Of a stretch of 64,000 nucleotides of DNA, positions 1-12,900 are shown piece after piece. Source of the stretch: Lineus longissimus (lineage: Eukaryota; Nemertea; Pilidiophora; Heteronemertea; Lineidae). Under the pieces are notes generated by a model that saw only the letters and a program-made list of their open reading frames with translations, was not told the DNA's origin and did not search any database. The DNA lies in assembly GCF_910592395.1 (NCBI RefSeq), contig NC_088324.1, forward strand, positions 16,022,953-16,086,952. The letters are read 5' to 3'. The translations under genes and the position numbers were made by a program. Positions within the stretch are counted from its first letter, which is position 1. Each line of letters starts with the position of its first letter.

Positions 1-3000
1 CCGTGAAGTAAGCCTTTGTCAGGTTTTTCTGCGAAACCATTGTTTTCAACCTGCGATCTTTCCGCAGTCAAGTTATTAGTTACCATCGTATGCCTTAGAG
101 GTGGCAGATGGAACTGTTTAAACAAGAAGTCTCTCCAACAGCCACAAGTATCTCTTCAAAAACATCTCAGCAACACGTTCGACCCAGGTAATCTGTCAGC
201 TGGCTGACGAGTAGGTTGGGAATTGTGTGTGATCAGTTCTCTCAAAGACACCCAAGACAAGGATTAAAATCTTGTGTTTAACTTTATAGGCAAACAAATG
301 CAGACACTTCCAATGAACCCCCTACAAGAGACGAGTGGCTCTTCGTCTCTCCGACTTTGACACCCTACTGCGAACATATCAATAGATCAGCCAGCGGTCC
401 TTGGTGTCGCCGCGTGGGATACGCCCAGTGGAATTGTTTGCAAAAGTCAGGGAACCACGATCTGACATCCATAACCAGCGTATTCCCTATTCATGCCAGT
501 TATAGTCGGGTGCTACACCGCAGTCGGGATCGTGGAGCCAAGTGAATAATTGTTTAGATTTGAAATACATTATTCTAAAATGATATGACATACAAGGTAC
601 AACGGTCGCAAGACACATCAATCACAAAAATAAACAAGTCCCGCCTTACCAAAAATAACACCGGGAAAATTATATCAGCACTTCGAGACCATCAACATCA
701 TCGTTGATGTTGTCTCTGTGACCAAGACTTGGGTCGTTAATTTGTGAGGGCAAATGTTGGCGATTGATATCGCCAGCGAGCATGTACGTACATGAAAGAC
801 AACGATGCACATGATCCGTGTAGAAGCCTTTGTCTCGCTTGCGACTGGAGTTTCTTACTGCGCAGTTCATTCTCTGCCCGACTGCACGACTTTTACTAAA
901 ATAAAAACCTATTAAAACCAATCAAGACCAATACGAAGCATAGATACCTCGCCCTACCTTCTGCTGCAGCAGTTTTGACTTGATTACCGAAATATCGAAG
1001 GCATTTTATGTTTGAAATCGGAGAAAGTGTTCCGATGATCTTCTACCCAGTTCACACTCCAACTGACTGGCGTTCAAATCAACCGCGACCGATCATGACC
1101 GAAGACAATACATTTCGCGTCACACCATCCGGGCACTACCCCGCTACCAGGCTTAGCGTTCACTTGAACAATAGGTTTCATGAGCTAATGTCTTTTGTTC
1201 TGTCAAAGGATCAATTAACTGGTATTGTCAAAAATGTGGGATTGGCCTAGCATACATACGTGTGTATGCGTACTGAGCTGTGGTCACAGAAAGACATTAG
1301 GCAGGTTTCGCGAACCAAACGAAGAGGTACAAACGGCGAAGTTTGCGTCATGTAAATGCATTTGATCGACGAATGTTTAACATTTCTCCGATTGCTTTTC
1401 CTACCAAATATAACAGTTCCGTTGGTCGTCGTTCGCCCGGCTAGCGAGACCTGCCGAATGTCACAATCGTACGACATATATGATTGTCAAGTTCGATGCC
1501 ATCAGTGGACTAGACTCATATGTAGTCCATATCGTCATTCTGGTTCTCCTGTGTCTATAGTTGGACAAGACGAGGCCGGCCCATTGCGTCCAGAGTGTAT
1601 CAGTAGAAATGCAGCGATTTTGATATTAGAATACTAGCATTGTGACATGGAACTTGAACTACTAGCATTATATTCTGCAGCAAGTTTTTTAATGATTCTG
1701 TGATTCATTCTTCATTTTGCTACTGCTCTTCAAAGCACTTGCCCCTACTCACATACGACCCCGGGCGATTCCTGAGGTCCTAGGACATTGTTTCCTGCGG
1801 ATCAGAGGAATCGCCTGAAGACGTACTGTTGGGAGGACCATGTTCTTCAGAAATGACTTTTGCCAATGAGACAGTAGACCGGCCTGGCCCTTCCCTCTAA
1901 TGGATGTTCCTTTTCGCTACTTGGTGCGCCTTGTCCCCAATTGTGTCAGGTTCTACGTGCTACCCCATATCTTCTGGATGTGCCCCCCCCCTTCATAGCG
2001 CACCATGGCAGTGTTGCTACATAGTGCATATGCGGAAACCGTTTTTGGTCTAATATCACTTTTATCACAGATTTTATGAAAATCTCCACTAATAAAAAAG
2101 TGAGCCAAAAAACGAGGTCTGTAAAGTCTTTGGTCTGTAGAATTGACCCCGTCGTTGTAAGGAACGAAATCAGCGCCTCTAGTGTCAAGATTGTGTCAAC
2201 GTGACGTATATATGATGTTGGGTCATCTCCTCTTTCTGTTTTACTGGTTGAAACGTCAGCTCTCACTGGACTGAAAGCCCGACGGGGTCCCAGATGAAAA
2301 TGACGACACAAGATGGAACACTTCCGACGTACCTCGTCAGTTTGGGACAGTTGTGACGGCCCCCTCTGTGCAGACCTCCTCTGAACATGATATACAAAGT
2401 AGTGCGGAATGGTATAAATGATATATCAGGTTTGAGTCCGTCCTCGGTAATATCGCCAGTGACTGCTACTCTTATCTACCATTTGTCTCCATTATTCATC
2501 GCACCAGCCGCAGTGTGGGTTTGATCAGAATTAATTCGGCAAAGGTTTTAGGGACATTATACTGTGATGGATAAGGTTGGTATAATTATGGAGGCTTTGT
2601 TCATCACTTGGACCACATGAAGGATGTAAAAATACCTTTTTAAAAATAGTGTACCACTTGATTTAGAGAAGCTTTTATGGGCTGGTCAGCAGTCGGGCCA
2701 GGATCCTCGATCGGGATTGCATTTCTGTGACTCGCAGTGTTTCGCCCAAGACCAATGGGTCAAGACTGCCAACCTCAGTTTTCCCCCGCGAAGTATTAAA
2801 AAGCTTCATCAGCATCATCACGATCGACTTCGAGGACAAGACTTGGGAAGTTTTCATTGAAACCAATCATTGGCCCTTCAGATAAGCACAGGTTGATTGA
2901 GGAGTAACGCGTGGACCAAGCTACAGCTATAGTGACATTGTTAGATCGGCGTGCGATCGTTCAGTCGAGGAATGCCTCGCTCCGGATCACTCCATAAACC

Positions 3001-3878
3001 ATGTAAACGTAATTAAACTATAACTCTCGCGAAATACCCATTTGGCAGCCCACGTCCATTAGCCATCCAACTCGAGGAGAAAGGTGTATCATAGAGGGTT
3101 TACTGGCCAAAACAGACGCTCGGGATGTCGGGATATCACCATCAACTATGCGCGTTCATTATCCCATCGAAATGCAATTATACGCGGGATCTCCTGTTTC
3201 ATAATTAACTGCGGCTGGCTTTTATCAAGCTAAAATATCCCCTGCAGGCCTACAGCTCTGCCACGTTATATCCGGATAGATTTTTAATCTCAAACATTTT
3301 CACAAGCTTCATTCTCATTCATTATTGCTGTGGTCGATTCTAATGGCTTTAGAAATCGTATCAGCTCTGAAATGCTAATCACGGACGTATGAGCTTCATT
3401 CTATTGAGCGTCCCTGCTGTCGTAAGCTCTGTTGCTTCTCACTATGACCCGACCAAGAGATACTTTGAACAATCTCAACACCCGTAAACAACTCTGTGAC
3501 GAGCTCTCCGAGACTGTTCGGGGATTTGAAATGCACAGCGCAATCTGAGATGAAATACACATTAAAGATTTAATTGAAAAAGTTAACAAAATTTGACTTT
3601 TATGGAATGAAAATGTATATTGTCGAGACAGAAGATTCAAATCACCCATTTGGGGCGCCTCGCTTTTTAATAAACATGTTTCTCGTTACTTGAAGTTGCT
3701 GATGCAAGAAAAGCGGTCAAATGCCATAAATAGCTGTATATACTGTGAAAATTGAGATTTGACAGCAACGTAGCCTTCTCCAGGTCCACTGTGACTAAGT
3801 TGAGGTTGAACTGGCAAAAATGTGAAACATTGATATTGGTTGTCCCTGCACCAATCAGACAAGCGGGTGTTCCTGTTG
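1..3878. other. No gene recognised; possible 3' flank of the SLC35G-like gene at its right end
   Basis: Only short open frames without domain signatures or convincing splice borders are present. The sequence is ordinary mixed composition with no long tandem array. The right end probably includes the 3' UTR of the minus-strand transporter gene that stops at 3879: a variant polyA hexamer (ATTAAA on the minus strand, plus positions 3666-3671) lies about 210 bases past that stop. I see nothing else that I can support. Confidence 0.5.
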
Positions 3879-4910
3879 CTATGACGTCACTTTCGGCATC
3901 ACTGGACTAGTTTTTAGCACTGGACTTCCCTCGTCCTCAGATTCAATAACCTCAGCACGAACCTGCCTGATCTTGAATCCTTTACGAATCCCATAGGCAA
4001 CGGCGCATCCCATCACCAGCAACCCGCCAACAACGCTGTAAACATTGGGATATTGTTTCAGGAACGCCACCTCCCAGACGAACGCGAAAACAATCTCTGT
4101 GCTCCTCAGAACACTGACTGCGCCAGCATTCTCGGTCTTTAAGGCGAGAGTGAAACAGACTTGAGCGGCGACAGCGAACAAACCGACGCCGATAATGCAT
4201 CCCCAGCCCTTGGCGCCATCAGGGAGGGACCACACATTGCCGATGTAACTGACCACGGCGCTCTGTATCACCCCCCACAGAGAGTAGGTGAAGATGACTG
4301 TGGAACAATGAACGTGTTTAAGTCTCCTTAGTGTGACATGAACGCCAGCACCACAGATGGACGCCAGGAGCGCGCAACATGACGCAATCGTGCGTTCCCA
4401 AATTTTCGTCTCGACGCTATCTTGGCTGGATTTCCCGCCAAATAAAGACGGTGGCTGAGCAATGAAAACGATGCCTATAAAAGTAACAATAGTGGTAGCT
4501 GACTCGAATATTCCACAGGGCTCCTTTACAAGAAGGAATGCTAGAAGCCCGACGAAGACCGGTGAACTGAAATGGAGGACGGAGGCGTCACCTAGCGGCA
4601 TGTGGTGAATTGCGTAATACATGAAGCACATAGACCACGTGCCCAACATGGCGCGTAGCCACAGCATCAGACGATCATCCGGGTCCCCGAAGAAAGGTTC
4701 CTTTGAGTACCACACGGCTGGTGTGATCATGATGAGCTGGATCGTCATCCGCGCGAACGTCACCTCCAGCGCATGCACCTCTCGGACAAAGGCAACCAGC
4801 AGCGCCCCTACCGAGAAACATGCTGCTGACAGCACAGCGTAGAGGAGTCCCACCCCGGGGAACAGGCCTAAGTGCTCCTCCCTCTGGGGCTCCATGTCCC
4901 CATACGACAT
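3879..4910 (-). CDS. SLC35G1-like EamA-family multipass transporter (343 aa from Met at 4910)
   Basis: This is a drug/metabolite-transporter superfamily protein with two EamA halves and roughly ten hydrophobic segments; it would sit in an internal or plasma membrane. The SLC35G-type signature is the first-half stretch YYAIHHMPLGDASVLHFSSP followed by a KEPCG loop and VFIAQPPSLFGG. The second half carries a typical SVLRSTEIVFAFVWEV segment. Human SLC35G1 is about 365 residues, so 343 is a normal length. The open frame continues upstream to 5057, but a good splice acceptor (TTTCATTTGCAG on the minus strand, AG at 4948-4947) precedes residue T. The upstream open frame is therefore probably intron, and I place the start at the first Met after it (MSYGDMEP, 4910). 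An upstream coding exon cannot be excluded. The substrate is unknown. The tail after the last membrane segment is acidic, then basic, and ends PVMPKVTS. Confidence 0.85.
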   Translation of the reverse strand: MSYGDMEPQREEHLGLFPGVGLLYAVLSAACFSVGALLVAFVREVHALEVTFARMTIQLIMITPAVWYSKEPFFGDPDDRLMLWLRAMLGTWSMCFMYYAIHHMPLGDASVLHFSSPVFVGLLAFLLVKEPCGIFESATTIVTFIGIVFIAQPPSLFGGKSSQDSVETKIWERTIASCCALLASICGAGVHVTLRRLKHVHCSTVIFTYSLWGVIQSAVVSYIGNVWSLPDGAKGWGCIIGVGLFAVAAQVCFTLALKTENAGAVSVLRSTEIVFAFVWEVAFLKQYPNVYSVVGGLLVMGCAVAYGIRKGFKIRQVRAEVIESEDEGSPVLKTSPVMPKVTS

Positions 4911-4946
4911 CCAGGCGGACCTCGGAGGTGTCCGCCTCAGGTCTGT

Positions 4947-6659
4947 CTGCAAATGAAACAAACATGATAACGATATAATATGAAAACACATCAATAGGAA
5001 GCCAAAACGTTTGCAGCGTTGTGATGACGTCATCACGCTGCCTCGTCGGAAAGTCACGTGGTATAGGGCCTACATCACAATAAAAGAACGGTGTAATGCG
5101 TTTTGATAGCGACATCACTGCAGGGAGCCAGTAGCACTATCGTCTTAACCATTGTTAATACATGTATTCTATAAACTGTTTTTGATTCAGTTTCGAAATT
5201 CTCATTTTATTTATGACCAGCTGGTTTTTTTATTGCCCCTAAACACTCGGTTCTGACTACCGAGCTCAACTGTAACGAGTGCGAGGGGAGATGAGGCAGG
5301 GAATGGAAAGAGCAGGAGACACTGCCCGGGAATCATCATGTTTTCAGTTATTTCTCGCACCCGATGCAATATCCGGGAAATGGCTCATCTTACTGTGTTG
5401 ATCGAGATGAACCATTAACAGCTGAAGTACCCCCAGTCAGAACCGCAATGAAGCCGTCCCAAATCGATGCTTGCCCAATTTGTATTGTTAACAGAGGCTG
5501 GATGGAGCATTGACAAGACTAGCAATAGCCCCAGGCACAATAAATGTTAAAGTGATGTCGCAATCTTATTTAGGGAAGACCGTCGAACGTCTCAAGCCTC
5601 TTGAAGGCTTATACTCTACTCTTACTTTAAAGGATGATGTTGTTTATAATGTGCACATTGTTACTTCTAGGCAGCGTCTCCATTCTCCATCACTGGAGTT
5701 TTATCTGACGACGTCACGGCATCACTGCAACACGATCATTCGAGAGTTTTGACCCCTCTGCTCCCCGAGACTCCTGAGCCGGCCACGTGAACGTTACAAG
5801 AATTGGTGGATCATGCACCCACGCTGAGACTTGTGCACGCTTTTGAGGCCTATTCCCACATAAGCGCATCACACTTGACATTTGCTATTTCACTCAGCAT
5901 ACCGCCACTGGCAAAAGTCCTGTGCGATATATATACGCAGCGTGAAAATTTCTCATTCGAAAACACGATTAGGGACATTTTCTCGGGGAACAACAGTAAC
6001 TGCTACACCGACATAATAAAGTTATAGATATTTACCTTGACAAATATCCGATATATCCTCGAGACAGTAAAACCAGTTGGGACTTGTAAACGTCACTGCA
6101 GACGATTCCAAATATTATCGAATCCATGCAGCTTTCCTCGGGAATTGCTGCTAAAAGCTGCCGCAATCAAGAAAGCGGCCTCCCAATCGATCAGAGTCAT
6201 TCGGACGTGTCGCCGCATCGAATTTAACCGAATTCACTGGTGGAGAGTTGGAACAGGTCCGAAGGAAGCCGTCGGCTGTAGTTAAAAGGCGACACCAGAT
6301 GGCGCTTGTTTGTACCCCGAAACACCGCGACGAGAATGCGTGGTCCAGTATCCCATATCAGGATACCAGCCAATGAAGAGGTTTGGAGGGGGAAGATTTT
6401 AGACAGTTCTGATGTGCTCATTGCTAATGGAAGCAGATCACCCGGTCTAACTATAATAAGGAGATCCAATGAGAATGGTGCAATAGACTACCTTCTCCGT
6501 CCTGTAGTGGAATGACTGGGATAGTTTATCGTATTGATATTAAGTTTGTAAAGTTCGGGTTCAGGGGTTTTCAAGATAAAAATGATATTGATAATAATGA
6601 TGATAATGATACTATATGTACATGAATGACTAGAAAAAGTAAATGAAGAGAAAAAATGT
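4947..6659. other. Upstream flank of the transporter gene; no gene recognised
   Basis: This stretch should contain the 5' non-coding exon(s) and promoter of the minus-strand transporter gene and the promoter of the plus-strand PDZ gene, since the two are divergently arranged. I could not place either transcription start. Open frames here (for example 5510-5752 and 5803-6027) show no domain, no codon-like bias and no consistent splice borders. Confidence 0.4.
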
Positions 6660-6735
6660 AGTGTACAGACAGGAAGTCGAACCCGTGACCTCCAGAACGA
6701 AAGTCCAGCATTCTAACATTTGCACCACAGAGGTT
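6580..6735 (-). mobile_element. tRNA-derived SINE-like element (tRNA-Glu-like head, AT-rich tail)
   Basis: Read on the minus strand, 6735 to about 6664 resembles a decayed tRNA. There is an A-box-like stretch (TGGTGCAAATGTTAGAATGC). An anticodon arm follows with loop CTTTCGT, which would place anticodon TTC (Glu). A B-box/T-arm stretch (GGGTTCGACTTCC) comes next. Downstream the sequence becomes AT-rich and ends in an ATC/ATT-type simple repeat (6580-6615), the usual build of a tRNA-derived SINE. The stems are imperfect, so it is unlikely to be a working tRNA gene. No target-site duplication was identified. It lies just upstream of the PDZ gene. Confidence 0.5.
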
Positions 6736-6975
6736 TTTCATGCTGAAGGGAGATTTTCTTTGCGTCAATAGCTCAAGTCCGAAGGAGCGAAACGACTACG
6801 ATTTGGAGCGAAATGACTGGGGGCGAAAAGGTCATGAAGCGAAACGACCGGCTATCAAGAGTAGTAGTTCTTATCGCAGCCGCCAGGACACTTTTGACAA
6901 CAAACTTTTGACAGCTCCAGGATGAAGCCGTAATACATGTAATAAAATCCCTATTTTGAGCGTTTCAAAGCCTCA

Positions 6976-9900
6976 ATGGCAAAACAAAGTGATAGGATTA
7001 GATTATCTCGGTCGTCTCGTGTTGTGGAGGATGAATTCGTGGACGAAGAAGATGAGGTTCCGTTGGAAAATCTCATTTCTTCAATGCGACTACACTTGCT
7101 CTCTCCTTCGCCTCAAGATGACCAGGCCCAGCGAACCGATGACCCGTCTGACAGGAGTGTCAAAGATTGCACCCCTGTTCCCCAAATTGACTTTGATGCC
7201 TACCTTGCCAATGGCACGAGAAGCAGGAGTCTGGGGGAGGCTCCGGATGATGTTTCTGTGGTAAGTTACTCGCTTTGTGTGTCTTCAGTATTGTGATCAT
7301 GATATAGGCCTAGTCAATAGTGCAAGTGTTGAATAATTATCGTTCAGTGTGACCTTCAATTAAGGCCTGATTGGTTTTGGTGCATAAACTCGCTGATCTG
7401 ATGTGGGTCCTCTAGCAAGACACTTTCCAACACCTTTTGATGTCTTCCACTTGTCCTTTGGCAAGAAACTTTGCCATGCACGATGCACCTGAAGTCCTTA
7501 TCTTACACAGGACATTTGGCGGAACGAGTTTACAATCCCTGATAACACCTTACTGCAGTGGTGTCACTTCAGGTATATTGGGCTAATCACTTTCCTAAGG
7601 TTCATTGGCTCAAATTGGGCCTTGCAGAAAAACTTCCGTTGGTATCATATAATCATATGACTATGAGACATCAAGTTGTGTTGGTTTTATTTGTCTCATC
7701 AAGACTCTTTGGGCTCCGCTGAGAGCTGTCATTTCATCAAAAACAGGTGGCAAAGCTAACATTTATCACTGTCACCACCAGAGGAATGTGACACATTACT
7801 GCCATGTATTCCACGGATTACTCGACTTGACTTCCAAAGAACGGTGTCATAGCCTGACAGGATAATTTGGTAGTTTGTACACAAGTAACTGCTAAAAGGA
7901 ATAACACATCGGCTTGTGTATACACGCTACTAGCTAAGCCTATAATCAGTCAATGAACCTCTAATGTAAAGTCGGTCTATTACTGGCATTAGAAAATTAA
8001 GAAATAGGCCTACACTATATGACCTAAAACAGTAAAAAGTGAAGCTTTTAATGGATTTATTCAGTGAGTTTGATAGTCAATTGTTATTAGATAAGATGTG
8101 AGGACTTGGATATCCTCATAAGACCACTCGCTTCCCACTGCAGGCATTTGGGTCGTTTTATAAAAGGTACAAGGCCTGCTATGTGAGGATGAAGAATACT
8201 GGTCCTAATAGCATAACTAAGGCTGAGGTACATTCTTGTGGTACCTTTTGTACCTGGAATGATGCATACCAAGCCTTGACATGGTTATAATTAATACTCT
8301 GCAGGAATTTAAAATCTACAAGACTCCGGGTCAACAAGCTGTCAGTTTCTTTTGTTCCATTGTTTGTGTAGGTCAACTTTGGAAGTTTTGAAGGTCTTTG
8401 GATTGAATGGCAAGTTTTAAAGGGGTTGATAACTAGTGTACAGCAGTACAGATGTACTGTTCCTTAAGGGTTGATATGTCTGTGAAATGGTCAGGTGTCA
8501 TGAGCCCCGTTCCATGCTTCATTACCTATATCAATAAGTATGACCTGTGCATGTCTTACATTATTAATAAACATCTAATATTTATAACACATTTGATTGG
8601 CTATTCAGCAGGTCACTGTTCATAGTTTTGCTTTATGATTTTTATGAGGCAAGTTATTGGTGAAGTAGTGGGGTGTAGTACATCAGCTGACATGCAAGGA
8701 TTTGATAGACAAGGCATGGCCATTGCACATGGCGTAGTTGGGATCACATTGACAGCCCAGGTGATCCTTGTTCCTTCAGAAAGATTGCCATATGATTGGA
8801 AAAGGCTTGAACCTAAACAGGAAGAGAATTTCCGTTGATACGCACTCTCAGTTCAAATGTAGCTGAATCATGAGCGAAGGGGCAGGAAGGTTATTGTATG
8901 ATCATCTGATATCCCTCTCCCCTTTCTGATAGCATTCAGCTGCGTTTATATAGAGCCAATTTGACTTCAGTTATTTCTAGAGAATTGTGATCTGTATGAT
9001 AATTATAACATGGTAGATAGAATTATCAACAAAGGGGGCACTGGCATTTCTTTCAGTCAGACACTGGTCACGCTTTCTTTTGTCACAATGATTGAGGAGT
9101 TTGGTCTATCTAGCCTTCGGCATCTGAACCATCAGCGTTTATCAGTCTGTTACCTCCCCTCATACAGAGTCCGGGTCGGCGGAGTGGATGCAAGGCTTGT
9201 GGGTTAAGATGGTCTAGAGTCTTGTAATCATCTTGATTGGAAAGCTTGAAGGACTTGTTGTCCATGCAGGTTGTCTCAGATTCACTTGGCTTGGCTCAAA
9301 TAATTATATACCCCTGGGGTGTAATTTACCCAAGGAATGTGGGGTCAGAGGGGCAAGACACTCCCATCTGGACCCCTGTAATAACACCCTTTGTCCCCTT
9401 TTACACCCTTCGTTGATCCTATTATTGTTACATCCCATTGCAGGTATTTCTGTAAAGGTAAACAAGGGGGTGTTTAAAATTCATTGTAGAGTTGCATTCA
9501 TTGTAAATTATCCTGTTTCACCCTTACTAAACTTGAAACACTCTACAAATATCTGGCAGAATCCATGGCACTTTATGCCCTGGGTTGAGTGGGTGGAAAC
9601 AAAAGTAGGTTTCACATCACTTGGTCAAAATAACCTGCGCAGTGTCTTTTAAAAATTGCTGAGGAGAGAAATAAAGCAATTACACCCCAATCCTTGTCCA
9701 GGTTGGAATGGAACCAACATGTTGGTCAGTTGTGGGTGCCACCTGTCCATGAATGGACCCACTGGGGGATCAAGGAAACGGCGTTTATAAACTTGTGAGC
9801 TGCATGTGTCCACACTTCACTCCAAACTGTCACCAGCATCACTTCATGTAATACAGCTATTGGTGTTCTTGACCCAGTTTTTCATTGGAAGGCAAGTAAA

Positions 9901-12900
9901 GTGTCTCACTCAAGGATTAAAGCATCTTGATTTCTTTCCCATTCCGGACATTCTGGATTTCCAGTTTAAACGTGAAGGTAGGGAGATTTGTGATCTATAT
10001 AGCATATTCCATTATCCTGCTTATCATTAGATTATCAGGACTGTTAATGGCATTTTAGTGACATGGTTTACACTTAATCTGGTTGGTATGACTTTGACAG
10101 GTTTCCAACACTGGGCTATCAGGAAGAATTGGCAATGAACTAATTGATTCAAAGAAGTGCAATAATGTCAGATTACATGATTAGTAAGCCCTTGTGATAA
10201 TGGCTGTTGTATCTTTACCCGAAACTTGTGATCTCTGAGCCTTGTGTACCTCCATGACTGTCATTGTCGAGTTTGTGTCCTTGGTCAATTCATCTCAAAT
10301 TCCTCATGACCATCTGATCGGCTCTGCACTACCTCAATGTCTTTCATTCTATAACCCCATGCTGGGGCAATAAGAATGCCCAGGCATGACAGTATAGGGC
10401 CTTTATGTTTCTCAATACATTGTCAAACATTTCATATCTAACTATTTATGCTGGTTTGTTTATCCTTAGGATTACTGTGTAGTTTGTTTTCTCTTTTACT
10501 TATGCAAGCATTCATAGCCCACTACTAATAGGCTTAAGACATGAGGGCTACTGGGCCTAGTGAAAGTAAAAATGTCCCTTGCCTTATAGTACAAAGATGT
10601 ATATTAACAATAATGTTTTTATTTTTTGTCCCCAGACATCCGTCTGTTTCACCTGCTGCGTTCTGACTTGTGCTCTAATGAGCTGCTTGATACAAATATG
10701 ATAAATGTACCGCAGGATATGAATAATGAATGAGATATTCAATAGTATTTCACTGTTTGCTCAGCTTGTGCATTCATGAAAGCTCTCACTCATGCATGCT
10801 TCCCAAAGCCACAAATTTTGAGAAAAATCTTTTCCCTGAGGTCACAGAAACAACAAAAGATAGCTTTTATGAGAAGGGAAGATATTGAATTCAAGCTTTT
10901 CATAAAAAACTATAATTTCAAGTTTAAAGAATAACCAATTAAAAATACCACTCTGCACTTGACAAATCTGAGAAAACCCAATGTGTATACAGTGCTTTGC
11001 CCTCGATTTAGGCCTTCATAGGCTTTCATTCATCTTTAGAACTGCAAAGTATATGTTCACAGTTATTAATGTTCCTTTCATTGTAAACCCCTTGTTTACA
11101 TTCTGGGTGAAAATTCTTATCAAAATATACCAGCGCCTGGAATAAAACTGGTGCTACATTCCTCATGTTCCTTGAGACGATTCATTTTACTGTATTGATT
11201 ACTTTTCTCTTGGTGCAATACTTGTATTTTTCTTGCTAAGCAAATTAGAAGTCATTCTCGTTGCTTTGTAAACAATCCATGATTTGTTCAAGCCTTTAGC
11301 TGTAACACGCAGAACTTAAGTAGGTGTGCCCCGAGGAGTGTTTGCACTTGCAACCTCGGTAGAGTCTTTCGAGAAGTACCGACAAAAATCAGTCGTTGCA
11401 TATTCGTGACATTGACATCAGCGTCTGTTCAAGTCGTCTCGCACCTTGTCTTTCAATCGACCAATCAATGATCTTCATATTGCTCGATCGCCTGCAAAAT
11501 ATTGATATTGGACATGGTGAATAAGTCCATCAATCGTGTTGTTGATTGTTTGGTCTTGATTCATTGAGGGGGATTTTCTTGGTTTGAGTTCCTTCAGTGC
11601 AAACGCTGTCAAAATAAACCACTCCAACCTCATTGCAGCGATATTGTCTCTTGATATCAAACCTCGCTGGTCTGATGGTTTGGATGGGATTGGTTGTTAG
11701 ACCAGGTTGGCACTAATGCGAGTTTCAGTAGAGTGGCCTGCTCATGGTGACACCATAAATGTCCACCCAGAGGTAATTGGAACCCTGCTGACATACCCAG
11801 CAGGAAGAGAGATTACAGTAGGATAAGGCCTGGCAGGGGGGTCACTTGGCCCTGGCTTTGTCAGGGTTTGGTCGCGGCAATACGCTGCCTGATTTGCAGA
11901 ACCCGTCAGTAATATTTCAAAATCCCACCAAAATATTTTCTGAAACGCGGCCAGGCAAAGCATTTGGTTCATTGACACGTACATGAATCATTACTTCATA
12001 GTCACATTTCATCTCATGAAGAACTGTTCATGTCATCGACGGAGTTCTTTCTCTCAGATGGTCCAGTATTGATTCATCCTGGCTGTTTCTCACTTCACAT
12101 GGCCATGTTTGCATTTCAAATATTTCTGCATTGACTTGATGTCGGGAACCGTTAGTGTTTGGTAAGTGATGGATGTGATGCTTTGTTAGCATTTGGTGAT
12201 TTAGCCATGTCAGCCATGTCTTTTTTTTAGTTTTAGAGAAGAGTTTTTTTATAGACTGAGAAATTTTGCTATGAGTTGGGAGCAGCAGTAGGGGGCCAAT
12301 ACCCAATATGTTTCCAGGACATGTCAATTTCATCAACAAAAGATTCTTTTATTGTATTCTAGTGATCAGTGAACAATGGTTTCATGGTCAGGAGCCTTTG
12401 TGAAGCCATTGTTGACTGGTGTGTCTGTAGACTGAACAAAGATTACATGAAACTTTCCATTTGTCAAGCTTTGTTATTCTCTTGTTCTGTGGCCACCTCT
12501 CAATGCAACTATAAAAATGCGACTTAGTGGATGAACAAGGTGGAACTGAGTAAGTGGTTATTAGTCATACAAAGAGTATTTGATATTGATAGAAAATACA
12601 ACATGCTTGCCATTATAACGTTGTTTTGTAATCATCTCATGACGACATACCAACCATATCAGCATCGGGAGTGAGACAGCCTACAACCCACAGTAACTCA
12701 ATAATACTATTATTTTGACCGGTCAATTTGAAAAAGGTATTTCTCTTAAAATACTAGATTACCGTTGACCAACACTCAATAGTCTTGCTTGTGTACAGAT
12801 CTTATAGGGCATATCTAACTCACAAACAAAAAGTGAAGCCTAATTATTAAGCTAAGTCAAATCAGTCTTCAAAACATTCAGGAAGATTTAGGGGTTTAAT

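Noticed and set aside
1008-2311. Several 80-120 codon frames in the left flank
   Set aside because: No family resemblance, overlapping on opposite strands, and no splice-border support.
4911-5057. 49-residue N-terminal extension of the transporter
   Set aside because: A good splice acceptor at 4948-4947 interrupts it, and the extension does not fit the family; it is probably intron read-through.
6660-6735. Functional tRNA-Glu gene
   Set aside because: The D and T stems have several mismatches and the acceptor stem does not pair; SINE or pseudogene fits better.
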